This document shows positions 9,168-17,650 of a stretch of 64,000 nucleotides of DNA, piece after piece (position 1 is the first letter of the stretch; each line of letters begins with the position of its first letter). Source of the DNA: Hyphomicrobiales bacterium (GTDB lineage Bacteria > Pseudomonadota > Alphaproteobacteria > Rhizobiales > Beijerinckiaceae); assembly GCA_017302635.1 (NCBI GenBank), contig JAFLCX010000001.1, forward strand, positions 620,001 to 684,000. The letters are read 5' to 3'. Made by a program: the position numbers and the translations under genes. The notes below the pieces were generated by a model. That model saw only the letters and a program-made list of their open reading frames with translations. It ran no database searches and was not told where the DNA came from.

Positions 9168-9998
9168 TCAGGAGATTTCTTCGACGTGCTGACGGATCAG
9201 TTGCGCAGTATCTTCGTCGGCAGGAAAAAAGTGCTCGATTCGCAAGGAGGAGAGCGAGACATCCAACGGCGTTCCGAACGTGGTGAACATGCTGAAAATG
9301 GCCAGAACACCCACTGGCGTTCTGAGTCGTGTTGTCAGCACCGGAGCACGGATATCCGTCGGTTTATAGAGTATTCGGTTGGGTTGCTGGCGGCCGACTC
9401 TTGCGCGGACGTTCGCAGCAACTTGCTCCACCTTTCCGGCCAGTGACGGTCGGCTTGTTGTCTCATGCCTCAATCTGGCGAGAAATTCTTGGGCGATCTG
9501 CTCCAGATTGATCACCGCGCCGAGCAATCCGTCCGGATGAGCAAGAGCATCGAGCAAATTGACGGATGATCGATGCGAGTTGATGACGAGCCCCGGCATC
9601 AATAAGCCGAAGAGCCAGCGTGCACCCTGATTGAGCGCCAGCACGTTCCAGTCAACATCCAAAATGATGGCTGGCATCGGATCATGTGCCGCCAGAAGAC
9701 GTTCGAGAGCCGCCCGAGCCTGGGAGAGCTGAGGATCGTCAAGGCTCGAATCGGAATAGAGGGGTGCATACCCGGCCTCAGTCATAGCGGCGTTTCGAAG
9801 CACCAACGGGCTTTGCAGTTCCTCCAACCAGGCGACAAGCAAGTCACGGCTGGGGCGGGCGCGGCCGCTTTCGACAAAGCTGATGTGACGTTGAGAGACG
9901 CCGATACGCAGGGCTAGTTCAAGCTGACTCAGGCGAGCTCCCTTGCGCGCTTTCCGGAGCGTCACGGCAAGCGGACTGTGACGATGGGGCGCGTTCAT
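9168..9998 (-). CDS. XRE-family transcriptional regulator with MmyB-like ligand domain
   Basis: The protein has 276 residues. Residues 12-65 form a helix-turn-helix (LRKARKGARLSQLELALRIG, then VSQRHISFVESGRARPSRDLL). The rest matches the MmyB-like PAS-related domain, with PAIILDVDWNVLALNQGARWLF near residues 113-134 and a C-terminal TTFGTPLDVSLSSLRIEHFFPAD. Such regulators are thought to bind fatty acyl or other small ligands and usually control a divergently transcribed gene. Here the divergent neighbour is a DUF2834 membrane protein whose start lies 107 bases away, and a short palindrome lies between them. The target is therefore inferred to be that gene and perhaps the regulator itself. 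Confidence 0.9.
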   Translation of the reverse strand: MNAPHRHSPLAVTLRKARKGARLSQLELALRIGVSQRHISFVESGRARPSRDLLVAWLEELQSPLVLRNAAMTEAGYAPLYSDSSLDDPQLSQARAALERLLAAHDPMPAIILDVDWNVLALNQGARWLFGLLMPGLVINSHRSSVNLLDALAHPDGLLGAVINLEQIAQEFLARLRHETTSRPSLAGKVEQVAANVRARVGRQQPNRILYKPTDIRAPVLTTRLRTPVGVLAIFSMFTTFGTPLDVSLSSLRIEHFFPADEDTAQLIRQHVEEIS

Positions 9999-10030
9999 AT
10001 GTCAGCCAATCAGAAAGAGCGAGTTTGATA

Positions 10031-10041
10031 ACCTGCCAGGT
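10031..10041. promoter_or_regulatory. Candidate operator between the MmyB-type regulator and the DUF2834 gene
   Basis: ACCTGCCAGGT is an 11-base palindrome with a single central base. An adjacent TGCAGG at 10045-10050 could be a further half-site. It lies in the 107-base divergent intergenic region, where an autoregulatory MmyB-type regulator would be expected to bind. No binding evidence exists. Confidence 0.35.
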
Positions 10042-10105
10042 AATTGCAGGCCCTCGAGGAGTTCCGGATAAGCAAGCCTCTTGTCAACTTGCTCAGAGGA
10101 TCAAA

Positions 10106-10390
10106 ATGCAGCGTATTGCCCTGATTACAGCGCTTGTCCCTTTTTCCGTCGTCACGACCCTCGCTCTCTGGAAGGAGGGTTATTGGGGCGTGATTGCGCT
10201 GTTCCTCTCGGGGTGGGCTGGCGCTCAGATTTTTTTGGATTTGGCGATCGCGCTCGGCATCATCCTTTGGTGGATGGTTCAGGATGCGAGGCGAAATGGC
10301 CGGAAGATATGGATATGGGTTTTTGTGACGCTGGTCATGGGGTCCCTCGGGCCGATCCTCTACTTGCTCTCTTCGCGACGCGAAGTTTGA
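10106..10390 (+). CDS. DUF2834 family small membrane protein
   Basis: The protein has 94 residues and three hydrophobic segments (about residues 3-20, 25-50 and 67-88). The pattern GWAGAQIFLDLAIALGIILWW followed by DARRNGRKIW and VMGSLGPILYLL matches the DUF2834 family, whose function is unknown. The ATG at 10106 has AGAGGA upstream. It is divergent from the MmyB-type regulator, an arrangement often seen when such a regulator controls one neighbouring membrane or dehydrogenase gene. It is convergent with rpsA, whose terminator begins about 10 bases after this stop. Confidence 0.8.
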   Translation: MQRIALITALVPFSVVTTLALWKEGYWGVIALFLSGWAGAQIFLDLAIALGIILWWMVQDARRNGRKIWIWVFVTLVMGSLGPILYLLSSRREV

Positions 10391-10399
10391 TGAAGTCAC

Positions 10400-10427
10400 A
10401 AAAAAGCCGGCAGGTTTCCCCGCCAGC
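10400..10427 (-). terminator. Intrinsic terminator of rpsA
   Basis: Read on the minus strand, the arm GCTGGCGGG (10427-10419) pairs with CCTGCCGGC (10414-10406) over nine base pairs, two of them G-U, around a GAAA tetraloop. Six T residues follow directly. It lies about 35 bases beyond the rpsA stop. There is no T run on the plus strand, so it serves rpsA only. Confidence 0.9.
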
Positions 10428-10460
10428 TTGATCCTTGCAAAAGGCCACGAGGCCCGGAGC

Positions 10461-12152
10461 TTACTTCTTCTTGAGCGCCGCGCCGAGGATGTCGCCCAGC
10501 GTCGCGCCGGAATCGGCCGAACCGTATTGCGCCATCGCTTCCTTTTCCTCGGCCATTTCAAGAGCCTTGACCGAGACCTGGATCTTGCGGGCCTTCTTGT
10601 CGAACACCAGCACGCGGGCATCGAACTTCTCGCCGGCCGCGAAGCGATCCGGACGCTGGTCGCCGCGATCGCGCGCCAGTTCCGAGCGCTTGATGAAGGT
10701 GGTAAGGTCGGAACCGATCACCTTCACCTCGAGGCCGCCATCCTTCACTTCCAGCACTTCGCAGGTGACAACACCGCCCTTGCGGATGGTATCGGCCGCG
10801 CCCGCGAACGGATCGGAGCCAACCTGCTTGATGCCGAGCGAGATGCGCTCCTTCTCGGTATCCACATCGAGGACGACGGCCTTGACCATATCGCCCTTCT
10901 TGTATTCCTCGATGACCTGCTCGCCCGGACGGTTCCAGTCGAGATCGGAGAGATGGACCATGCCGTCCACATCGCCGTCGAGGCCGATGAACAGGCCGAA
11001 CTCGGTCTTGTTCTTGACTTCGCCTTCGACAACGGAACCCACCGGGTGCTTGTCGACGAAGTGATCCCACGGGTTCGCCAGAGTCTGCTTGAGGCCCAGC
11101 GAGATGCGGCGCTTGACCGGATCGACCTCGAGAACCTGCACTTCCACTTCCTGCGAGGTGGAGAGCAGCTTGCCCGGATGGACGTTCTTCTTGGTCCAGC
11201 TCATTTCGGAGACGTGGATGAGGCCTTCGATGCCCGGCTCAAGTTCCACGAACGCGCCGTAATCGGTGATGTTCGTGACGCGGCCGGTGAACTTGCCCTC
11301 GATCGGATACTTGGCCTCGATGCCCTCCCAGGGGTTGCCCTGGAGCTGCTTCATGCCGAGCGAAATACGGTGCGTATCCTGATTGATCTTGACGATCTTG
11401 ACCTTCACCGTCTGGCCCACAGAGAGCACTTCCGACGGATGGTTTACACGACGCCAGGCGATGTCGGTGACATGCAGCAGGCCATCGATGCCGCCGAGAT
11501 CGACGAACGCGCCGTAATCGGTGATGTTCTTCACCACGCCGTCGATGATCTGGCCTTCTTCAAGGTTCGACACGAGTTCCTGACGCTGGCCGGCACGGGT
11601 TTCCTCGAGCACGGTGCGGCGCGAGACAACGATGTTGCCGCGGCGGCGATCCATCTTCAGGATTTCGAACGGCTGCGGCACGCCCATCAGCGGGCCGATG
11701 TCGCGGATCGGGCGGATATCGACCTGGCTGCGCGGCAGGAACGCCACGGCGCCATCGAGATCGACGGTGTAGCCACCCTTGACTTGATTGAAGATCGAGC
11801 CGGAAACCTTTTCCTTGGCCTCGAACGCCTTCTCGAGACGGACCCAGCTTTCTTCGCGGCGTGCCTTGTCACGGCTGATCACGGCTTCGCCGAGAGCATT
11901 CTCGACACGCTCGAGATAGACCTCGACCTGATCGCCGATCTTCAGCACGAAATCCTTGTTCGGGCCGGCGAATTCCTTGAGCGCCACGCGCCCTTCGGTC
12001 TTCAGGCCGATATCGATCACCGCGACATCCTTCTCGATCGCGACAACGCGACCATTGATGACGGTGCCCTCGGCGGTATCCGCCTTCAGGAAGCTCTCGG
12101 CGAGCAGGCTCGCGAAATCCTCGCGGCTCGGGTTCATTTGGGTATTGGACAT
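10461..12152 (-). CDS. rpsA: 30S ribosomal protein S1
   Basis: The ATG at 12152, with GGAG upstream, gives 563 residues, the normal size for alphaproteobacterial S1. Six S1 RNA-binding repeats are visible; the repeated core GAFVDLGGIDGLLHVTDIAW, GAFVELEPGIEGLIHVSEMSW and GLFIGLDGDVDGMVHLSDLDW marks repeats three to five. S1 unfolds mRNA at the ribosome and is essential for most translation initiation. In many alphaproteobacteria rpsA directly follows cmk. Here cmk lies about 2.7 kb upstream, with four unrelated genes in between, so rpsA needs its own promoter in the 269-base region 12153-12421, where I could not fix a convincing one. Confidence 0.97.
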   Translation of the reverse strand: MSNTQMNPSREDFASLLAESFLKADTAEGTVINGRVVAIEKDVAVIDIGLKTEGRVALKEFAGPNKDFVLKIGDQVEVYLERVENALGEAVISRDKARREESWVRLEKAFEAKEKVSGSIFNQVKGGYTVDLDGAVAFLPRSQVDIRPIRDIGPLMGVPQPFEILKMDRRRGNIVVSRRTVLEETRAGQRQELVSNLEEGQIIDGVVKNITDYGAFVDLGGIDGLLHVTDIAWRRVNHPSEVLSVGQTVKVKIVKINQDTHRISLGMKQLQGNPWEGIEAKYPIEGKFTGRVTNITDYGAFVELEPGIEGLIHVSEMSWTKKNVHPGKLLSTSQEVEVQVLEVDPVKRRISLGLKQTLANPWDHFVDKHPVGSVVEGEVKNKTEFGLFIGLDGDVDGMVHLSDLDWNRPGEQVIEEYKKGDMVKAVVLDVDTEKERISLGIKQVGSDPFAGAADTIRKGGVVTCEVLEVKDGGLEVKVIGSDLTTFIKRSELARDRGDQRPDRFAAGEKFDARVLVFDKKARKIQVSVKALEMAEEKEAMAQYGSADSGATLGDILGAALKKK

Positions 12153-12421
12153 TGAAACTCCAAAAAGCGCCTGCCGCATCAAGCGGCCTCCGGCGCAGGC
12201 ACTGGTCCATTCGCTTCGTTCCATCCCGGCCAGCCAGCTATCGCAAAAGCGATAAAGCTCTTTCGAGCGACCAGTGTGGGCACACCGGCAGGCGGGATGT
12301 CTGGTGTCCTCGCCAGAAAGCCGGTTTCATCGGAAACGACAAAACCGCCAAAGCCCGATGCCAGGCCCGGCGAATTGAGCGGCGCAATAGCAGAAGGCCG
12401 CGGGGGCGGCAAGCGCCCTGC

Positions 12422-12892
12422 TCAGGCGCGGTCGACCTCCAGCATCATGAAGGTCGAGTTCGGATCGGCCAGATAACCGGCGAAAGGCGGGCACTCGACA
12501 AAGCCGTGCTTGGCATAAAGTTCCCGCGCCGGACGGAAATATTCATACGAGCCGGTTTCGAGATAGAGCCGCCTGAGGCCCATCTTGCGCCCTTCTTCGA
12601 TGAGGCATTGCACAATGGCGCTGGCGACGCCGCGCCTTTGAGCGGCCGGCAGCGTGCGCATGGATTTCAGTTCGCCCTCGCCACCATCCAGCTGCTTCAG
12701 CGCCCCCATGCCGAGGAGTCCGCTGCCCTCCCACAAGGTGAAAAAAGCGATTTCCGGCACCTGCATCGCTGAGAGATCCAGCACATGGCACGAACCCTGT
12801 GGCGAATTGGCGCGGTTCTGCTCGTAATGATAGCGCAGCAGGGCAATCACCTGCGGATCGGAAAAATCGCCGGGCCGGATGTCGAAAGCCAT
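12422..12892 (-). CDS. GNAT-family N-acetyltransferase
   Basis: The start at 12892, with GAGGCGAC upstream, gives 156 residues. The acetyl-CoA binding motif A is seen as LPAAQRRGVASAIVQCLIEEGRKMG near residues 82-107 (R-R-G-V-A loop), followed by LYLETGSYEYFRPARELYAKHGF, a pattern shared with the YiaC/PhnO-type PF00583 group. The acceptor is unknown. It begins 8 bases after the stop of the XRE-cupin regulator, so the two are co-transcribed and the regulator probably controls it. Confidence 0.85.
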   Translation of the reverse strand: MAFDIRPGDFSDPQVIALLRYHYEQNRANSPQGSCHVLDLSAMQVPEIAFFTLWEGSGLLGMGALKQLDGGEGELKSMRTLPAAQRRGVASAIVQCLIEEGRKMGLRRLYLETGSYEYFRPARELYAKHGFVECPPFAGYLADPNSTFMMLEVDRA

Positions 12893-12900
12893 GTGTCGCC

Positions 12901-13488
12901 TCACACCATGAAGATCAGATAGCGCGCACCGCTCATCGGCGGCGTTTCGAAACGGGTCGTGCCGTGCAGCACGTAACGCAGGCAATCGCCGGGGCCGAGA
13001 TGGTGTGTCAGGCCCTCGACCGTGAGCGCCAGCGCGCCTTCGAGCATCACGAGATGATGCTCCAATCCCGGTTTCGGCGGCAGGTCGTAGCTGATGATGG
13101 TGCCGGCGGAGAGCGCGCCTTCAATCACCTCGCCAGCGAGATTTTGCGCGGGCGGCGAAACGGCGCGGCGAATGAACCCGCTCGCGGGGTCTTCCCAAAC
13201 CGGTTGCTCCGCCCGGCGCACCAGCGGCGCGGCTTCGCTCTCGACCTGATGCAGCAGGCGCGAGGCTGTCAGCCCGAAGGCGCTGGCGAGCTTGCACAGA
13301 GCGGTTGCGGTGGCACTCACCTCGGCGTTCTCGAGCCGGGAAAGCGTCGCGCGGCTGACGCCACTGCGCGCCGCCAGTTCTTCCAGCGACCAGCCACGGC
13401 CTTGGCGAAGCCGTCTCAACCCCTGCCCGATCTGCCGATCGAGGTTTTCTGACGTGGAAGGAGGGTCGAGCGCAATCTGAATTCCCAT
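12901..13488 (-). CDS. XRE-family regulator with C-terminal cupin domain
   Basis: The ATG at 13488 gives 195 residues. Residues 17-75 are a helix-turn-helix (LRRLRQGRGWSLEELAARSG, VSRATLSRLENAEVSATATAL). Residues about 115-190 form a cupin barrel (GTIISYDLPP, LEHHLVMLEGALALTVEG, LGPGDCLRYVLHG). This architecture is common in small-molecule-sensing repressors of acetyltransferase and amine or polyamine genes. The GNAT gene follows by 8 bases, a familiar pairing in which the regulator controls the acetyltransferase. A long palindrome covers its start codon and the space back towards the rhomboid gene, which points to autoregulation. The ligand is unknown. Confidence 0.9.
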   Translation of the reverse strand: MGIQIALDPPSTSENLDRQIGQGLRRLRQGRGWSLEELAARSGVSRATLSRLENAEVSATATALCKLASAFGLTASRLLHQVESEAAPLVRRAEQPVWEDPASGFIRRAVSPPAQNLAGEVIEGALSAGTIISYDLPPKPGLEHHLVMLEGALALTVEGLTHHLGPGDCLRYVLHGTTRFETPPMSGARYLIFMV

Positions 13489-13514
13489 ATACGAGAATAT
13501 TTCTCGAATATGGG
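13484..13514. promoter_or_regulatory. 31-base palindromic operator over the start of the XRE-cupin gene
   Basis: The left arm CCCATAT-A-CGAGAA (13484-13497) and right arm TTCTCG-A-ATATGGG (13501-13514) are inverted repeats around a three-base centre, with one mismatched pair. The CAT inside the left arm is the start codon of the regulator on the minus strand. The rhomboid stop codon begins six bases beyond the right arm. Binding here would block both transcription into and translation of the regulator gene. Confidence 0.7.
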
Positions 13515-13520
13515 ATATTG

Positions 13521-14108
13521 TCAACGCCGGAGCAGCACCATCAAGCCCGTCAGCGCCATTCCACCCAGAAACCCGAAGAGATGGGCCTGCCAGTCGACGC
13601 CCGGTGCGAGCAGGGCCACGGCCACGTTCAGTGCAAAATTGGTCAGGAAGAACGATGCCGGAATTGCGACAAATCGGGTCAGTTGCAGCATCAGCAGCGC
13701 TCCGAGCAGGCCGGATACACCGCCCGAGGCGCCTGCCCCGACGAAAGGACCTGCATGCATCATCACCGATCCGATTGAACCGGCAACGATGCTGCCGAGA
13801 AACAGGATCACGAACCGGCCCGTTCCGAACAGCCGCTCCAGCGGCACGCCCCAAGCCAGCAGGCAGATCATGTTCGCCGTGATGTGCAGCGGACCGAAAT
13901 GCAGGAAGCCGGCCGTGAGATACCGCCAGGGCTCACCCTCCATCCACTGGATGGGCAAGATGCCGCCCCATTCGGCGATGAGGCGCGGCGACATGTTGAA
14001 CCCGCCCTGCAAGGCGGCAAGACCAAGAAATACCAGCGCATTGAGCGCCATGATCAGCCACACGCCCGGCGTCCGCCTGCGACGAATATCGCGCATGGAA
14101 TCCATCAT
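13521..14108 (-). CDS. Rhomboid-family intramembrane serine protease
   Basis: The protein has 195 residues and about six membrane segments. The catalytic serine lies in GASGGVSGLLGALL (GxSG motif, about residue 125) and the catalytic histidine in DWQAHLFGFLGG near residue 175. HITANM near residue 75 gives the conserved His and Asn of the second membrane helix. All key residues of an active rhomboid are therefore present. Substrates are unknown. GGAGA precedes the ATG. It lies 12 bases downstream of the nitroreductase gene and just upstream of the XRE-cupin operator, so it may read through into that operon. Confidence 0.92.
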   Translation of the reverse strand: MMDSMRDIRRRRTPGVWLIMALNALVFLGLAALQGGFNMSPRLIAEWGGILPIQWMEGEPWRYLTAGFLHFGPLHITANMICLLAWGVPLERLFGTGRFVILFLGSIVAGSIGSVMMHAGPFVGAGASGGVSGLLGALLMLQLTRFVAIPASFFLTNFALNVAVALLAPGVDWQAHLFGFLGGMALTGLMVLLRR

Positions 14109-14120
14109 GGTCTCCTGAAT

Positions 14121-14801
14121 TCAGACGAAGAAGCTCGAAATCTCGGCGAGCGGCTTTTTCTCGGTAGCGTATTTGGGAATGGTGCAGCCCTCAGCCGGAT
14201 AGCCGGTGACCAGCAGGATGTAGGGCTTCTCATTCGCCGGGCGTCGGCAGATTTCATTGAGAAACCCCATCGGACTCGGCGTATGGGTTAGAGTCGCAAG
14301 TCCGGCCTGATGCAGGGCCGCAATCAGGAACCCTGTGGCAATCGAAACCGATTCCGGCACGTAGTAGTTTTTCCGTATGACACCATCGGCACTCACGGAA
14401 TTGCGCGCGCCGAAAACTGCGATCAGCCACGGTGCGACTTCCAGAAAGGGTTTGCCGGCATCGGTACCAAGGGGCCGCAAAGCACCGAGCCATTCCTCGC
14501 CGCCCTTGCCTGCGTAAAAGGCCTTTTCCTCGATTTCCGCTTCCGCCCGGATGCGCGATTTGATCGCCGGATTGCCGATCACCGCGAAATGCCAAGGCTG
14601 GTGATTGGCGCCGGAAGGCGCGGTTCCTGCTGTTCTGAGGCACGTTTCGATGATGTCGCGCGGAACCGGGCGATGGGAGAATTCGCGGATCGTGTGGCGC
14701 CTTGCCATCACCGCGCGAAACCTTTCGGCTTCCGCACGCATGGCCTCAGGCGATTTTTCCTCAAAATCCGGAAGGGGAATGGGCTCATAGTCGCGGATCA
14801 T
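14121..14801 (-). CDS. Nitroreductase-family flavoprotein, iodotyrosine deiodinase-like
   Basis: The ATG at 14801 gives 226 residues; frames further upstream lie within cmk. FMN-binding signatures are [14 protein letters not shown] (about 34-47) and [15 protein letters not shown] (about 58-72). The segment [18 protein letters not shown] and the [17 protein letters not shown] element are typical of the IYD-like (iodotyrosine deiodinase) branch, in which a lid closes over a halogenated or nitro-aromatic substrate. The physiological substrate in bacteria is unclear. The gene starts 37 bases after cmk in the same direction, so it is probably part of the aroA-cmk transcript. Confidence 0.85.
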   Translation of the reverse strand: MIRDYEPIPLPDFEEKSPEAMRAEAERFRAVMARRHTIREFSHRPVPRDIIETCLRTAGTAPSGANHQPWHFAVIGNPAIKSRIRAEAEIEEKAFYAGKGGEEWLGALRPLGTDAGKPFLEVAPWLIAVFGARNSVSADGVIRKNYYVPESVSIATGFLIAALHQAGLATLTHTPSPMGFLNEICRRPANEKPYILLVTGYPAEGCTIPKYATEKKPLAEISSFFV

Positions 14802-14838
14802 GATCGGCCTCGTCGGGTCGTTCAGCGATGACCCGAAA

Positions 14839-15462
14839 TCAAGTCTGGACGCGCCGCCGCACCGCCGCAAGAGCCTCGGCGACGGCTTGGTCGACATCGA
14901 GATGCGTAGTGTCGATGCGGATCGCATCTGGCGCGATCTGCATGTTGGGGGCATCGCGGGCATCGCGCGCCATGAGGTCCGCCAGAATATCGGCCTCACG
15001 AACAACTTCGCCGCGTCCGATCAACTCGCGGAAACGCCGGTTTGCGCGCGCTTTCACATCGGCATCAATCCACAGTTTTGCATGGGCATCTGGCGCGATG
15101 ATCGTGCCGATGTCACGGCCATCCAACACGGCACCGCCCGGCTGGTGCGCAAAATCCTGCTGGAACTGCCGCAAGGCCACGCGCAGCCCCTGATATTTCG
15201 CAACCCGGCTCGCCTGCTCGCCCGCCACGCGTGTTCGGAGCCGCTCATCGACAAGCCATTCGATCGTGAAAGTGCGCGCGGCCCGCTCAGCTGCGGTCTC
15301 GTCATCGAGGCTCAGTCCGTGATCGACCATATGCTGCGCCACGGCGCGATAGAGCAGCCCGGTATCAAGCATCGGCAGGTGGAATTCGGCCGCGATCCGT
15401 TTGGCGATCGTGCCCTTGCCCGAGGCTGCCGGGCCGTCCACCGCGATGATCGGCCCGTCCAT
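14839..15462 (-). CDS. cmk: Cytidylate kinase
   Basis: The protein has 207 residues. The P-loop reads [16 protein letters not shown] near residues 7-22, followed by [11 protein letters not shown] and the lid-region arginines of [12 protein letters not shown]. Cmk phosphorylates CMP and dCMP with ATP. Its ATG shares one base with the aroA stop (TGATG), so translation is coupled to aroA. The aroA-cmk pair is the standard alphaproteobacterial arrangement, but rpsA, which usually follows, has been displaced. Confidence 0.95.
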   Translation of the reverse strand: MDGPIIAVDGPAASGKGTIAKRIAAEFHLPMLDTGLLYRAVAQHMVDHGLSLDDETAAERAARTFTIEWLVDERLRTRVAGEQASRVAKYQGLRVALRQFQQDFAHQPGGAVLDGRDIGTIIAPDAHAKLWIDADVKARANRRFRELIGRGEVVREADILADLMARDARDAPNMQIAPDAIRIDTTHLDVDQAVAEALAAVRRRVQT

Positions 15463-16802
15463 CAGGAAATCTTTCCACCGAGCCGCGCCATGAGCGGCAG
15501 GAAATCGGGGAAGCTCGTGGCGATGAAGGTGACATCATCGACCCCGACCGGCCTCTCGCTGGCGAGCCCCATGACGAGGAAGCTCATGGCGATGCGGTGA
15601 TCCATATGGGTCTCGACATTCCCGCCGCCTTTTGCGGCACGGCCATTGCCGGAAACGATGAGGTCGTCGCCCATAACCTGATGTTCGACACCATTCACCG
15701 CGAGCCCCGCCGCAACGGCCGCGAGGCGATCGCTCTCCTTCACGCGCAGTTCCTGCAAGCCATTCATGCGGGTTTCGCCCATGGCGAAGGCGGCTGCAAC
15801 GGCCAGAACCGGGTATTCATCGATCATCGAAGGCGCACGCTCGGCGGGCACATCAACGCCCTTCAGCGCCGAATGACGCACGCGCAGATCGGCGACAGTC
15901 TCGCCACCCTCCTCGCGCCTTTCGAGTTCGACGATATCGGCGCCCATTTCCTGGAGCGTGATCAACAGCCCCACGCGCAGCGGGTTCATCATCACCGATT
16001 TCACGATGATGTCCGAGCCGGGGGTGATCAGGGCAGCGACAATCGGGAAGGCGGCGGAAGAGGGATCGGCCGGCACAATGATCGGGCGAGGCCCAAGCGA
16101 CGGCTGGCCTTTCAGGACAATCTTGCGACCATGCGCGCCGTGTTTCGAAACCTCCACTTCCGCCCCGAAAAAGGCGAGCAGCTTCTCGGTATGGTCGCGG
16201 CTCGCCTCGTTCTCGATCACAGTAGTCTCGCCCGGCGCGTTCAGCCCGGCGAACAGGATCGCCGACTTGATCTGCGCCGAGGGGACGGGGGTTTCGTAGG
16301 TGATGGGCAGCGCATCCCGAGCACCCCGGATCGTGAGCGGCAGGCGGTTTCCTTCCGCGCAATCCATGACCTCGACGCCCATTTTCTTCAGGGGATCGAG
16401 AATCCGGCCCATCGGGCGTTTGCGGAGCGAGGCATCGCCATCAAAGGTCGCGCGGATCGGATGGCCGCCGACGACGCCCATCATCAGGCGCGAGCCGGTT
16501 CCGGCATTGCCGAAATCGAGCACGCCACGCGGCTCCAGCAGGGTTCCGACACCCATGCCGCGCACGCGCCACTCGCCGGGCGCGAGATGCTCGACCGTCG
16601 CCCCCAGCGCGCGGGCGGCGTCGGCTGTGCGCAGCACATCCTCGCCTTCGAGCAGCCCTGAGACGCGTGTTTCACCCACAGCCAGCAGCCCGAAAATCAA
16701 TGCGCGGTGCGAAATGGACTTGTCACCCGGGACTTCGACAGCGCCCTTCAGAGGGCCGCTCGCCGTGGCACGCATGGGTCTGGGAGTGGTGGCATGGCTC
16801 AT
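15462..16802 (-). CDS. aroA: 3-phosphoshikimate 1-carboxyvinyltransferase (EPSP synthase, class II)
   Basis: The protein has 446 residues. The phosphoenolpyruvate and shikimate-3-phosphate motifs GDKSISHR (27-34), [12 protein letters not shown] (95-106), [14 protein letters not shown] and [19 protein letters not shown] are all present, as is the late LRVKESDR. The wording of these motifs is that of class II enzymes such as the Agrobacterium CP4 protein. The residue equivalent to CP4 Ala100 is Gly101 here. The enzyme performs the sixth step of the shikimate pathway. It is translationally coupled to cmk and divergent from the TIGR02300 gene. Confidence 0.96.
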   Translation of the reverse strand: MSHATTPRPMRATASGPLKGAVEVPGDKSISHRALIFGLLAVGETRVSGLLEGEDVLRTADAARALGATVEHLAPGEWRVRGMGVGTLLEPRGVLDFGNAGTGSRLMMGVVGGHPIRATFDGDASLRKRPMGRILDPLKKMGVEVMDCAEGNRLPLTIRGARDALPITYETPVPSAQIKSAILFAGLNAPGETTVIENEASRDHTEKLLAFFGAEVEVSKHGAHGRKIVLKGQPSLGPRPIIVPADPSSAAFPIVAALITPGSDIIVKSVMMNPLRVGLLITLQEMGADIVELERREEGGETVADLRVRHSALKGVDVPAERAPSMIDEYPVLAVAAAFAMGETRMNGLQELRVKESDRLAAVAAGLAVNGVEHQVMGDDLIVSGNGRAAKGGGNVETHMDHRIAMSFLVMGLASERPVGVDDVTFIATSFPDFLPLMARLGGKIS

Positions 16803-17031
16803 GTCGGGTCGTCCTCAAAACGAAGGTGCCGCGAGTCCCGGCTCCCATCCGGAGGCTCGCAAGAACAGGATCGCGCCTCGCGCATCTCAAACGCGCATTG
16901 ACAGGCGATGGCGCACCCTCTAACGGGCTTCATCCCGAATTTGCAAGAGATCGTTCGGCGTGGCGGATGCGCCTTTCGATCGCTTGATGAAGACAAACCC
17001 TTCCATGATCATTCAAGACGGGACCTCGACC

Positions 17032-17412
17032 GTGGCGAAGCCTGAACTTGGCACCAAACGCACCTGCCCCGTAACGGGCAAGAAATTCTACGATCTCAAT
17101 CGGGATCCGGTTGTTTCGCCCTTCACCGGGCAGAAATATCCGCGCAGCATGTTTGACCCGCAAGCGAAGCTGGCAAAAGCGGCCGAGGTTGAGGAAGAGG
17201 ACACTGAACTCGCGGCTGCCAGCCCCGAATTCGTGCCGCTCGAACAGGTGGCTGCCGGCGACGAGGCCGCTGCGGCCGATGTCGATGCGATCGAGATCGA
17301 AGACGAAATCGGTGATGAGGACGACACGTTCCTCGCGCCAGAAGAGGATGAGGACGACAGCGATGTTGCCGACCTCATCGACGGCGACCTCGAGGAAGAC
17401 GAGGAAACCTGA
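17032..17412 (+). CDS. TIGR02300 / FYDLN-type acidic protein
   Basis: A GTG at 17032 gives 126 residues starting AKPELGTKRTCPVTGKKFYD, the common N-terminus of the family. ATG codons at 16987 and 17005 are in frame but precede the conserved start. The N-terminal 40 residues contain a CPxTGKKFYDLNRDP motif that looks like a small metal or nucleic-acid binding knuckle with a single pair of cysteine-containing turns. The remainder is a very acidic tail (DEDDTFLAPEEDEDDSD). The function is unknown; the family is confined to Alphaproteobacteria and typically lies next to aroA, as here. Confidence 0.85.
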   Translation: MAKPELGTKRTCPVTGKKFYDLNRDPVVSPFTGQKYPRSMFDPQAKLAKAAEVEEEDTELAAASPEFVPLEQVAAGDEAAAADVDAIEIEDEIGDEDDTFLAPEEDEDDSDVADLIDGDLEEDEET

Positions 17413-17423
17413 TCGGGGTCGAG

Positions 17424-17457
17424 AAGCCTCTTTACCTCTTGCGGTAGGACGAGGCTT
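17424..17457 (+). repeat. Inverted repeat after the TIGR02300 gene
   Basis: AAGCCTC (17424-17430) and GAGGCTT (17451-17457) are perfect inverted repeats. Inside them TACC and GGTA flank TCTTGC and would form an inner hairpin. It starts about 12 bases after the stop, where a terminator is expected, but no T run follows, so it may be a rho-dependent end or a processing structure. Confidence 0.4.
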
Positions 17458-17574
17458 GTGACAGAAACCCGGCCGGACGATTGATCGTCCCTTCTGCTTC
17501 GGGATTTCGGGCCGAGCCCGTTCTTCTGACAGAGAACCACGAAGCACCATCCCAGGCTGCTTCTGTCGAGATGT

Positions 17575-17650
<76 letters not shown>

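Noticed and set aside
10428..12155. A 575-codon open frame on the plus strand opposite rpsA
   Set aside because: The repeated S1 domains on the other strand explain its repeated acidic pattern. It spans the rpsA terminator and has no ribosome binding site.
12238..12253. ATCGC-AAAA-GCGAT hairpin upstream of rpsA as a regulatory RNA structure
   Set aside because: Too short a stem and no T run; no resemblance to known S1 leader elements.
12179..12412. A 77-codon minus-strand frame between the GNAT gene and rpsA
   Set aside because: No ribosome binding site, low-complexity proline/alanine ends and no recognisable family; it covers the expected rpsA promoter.
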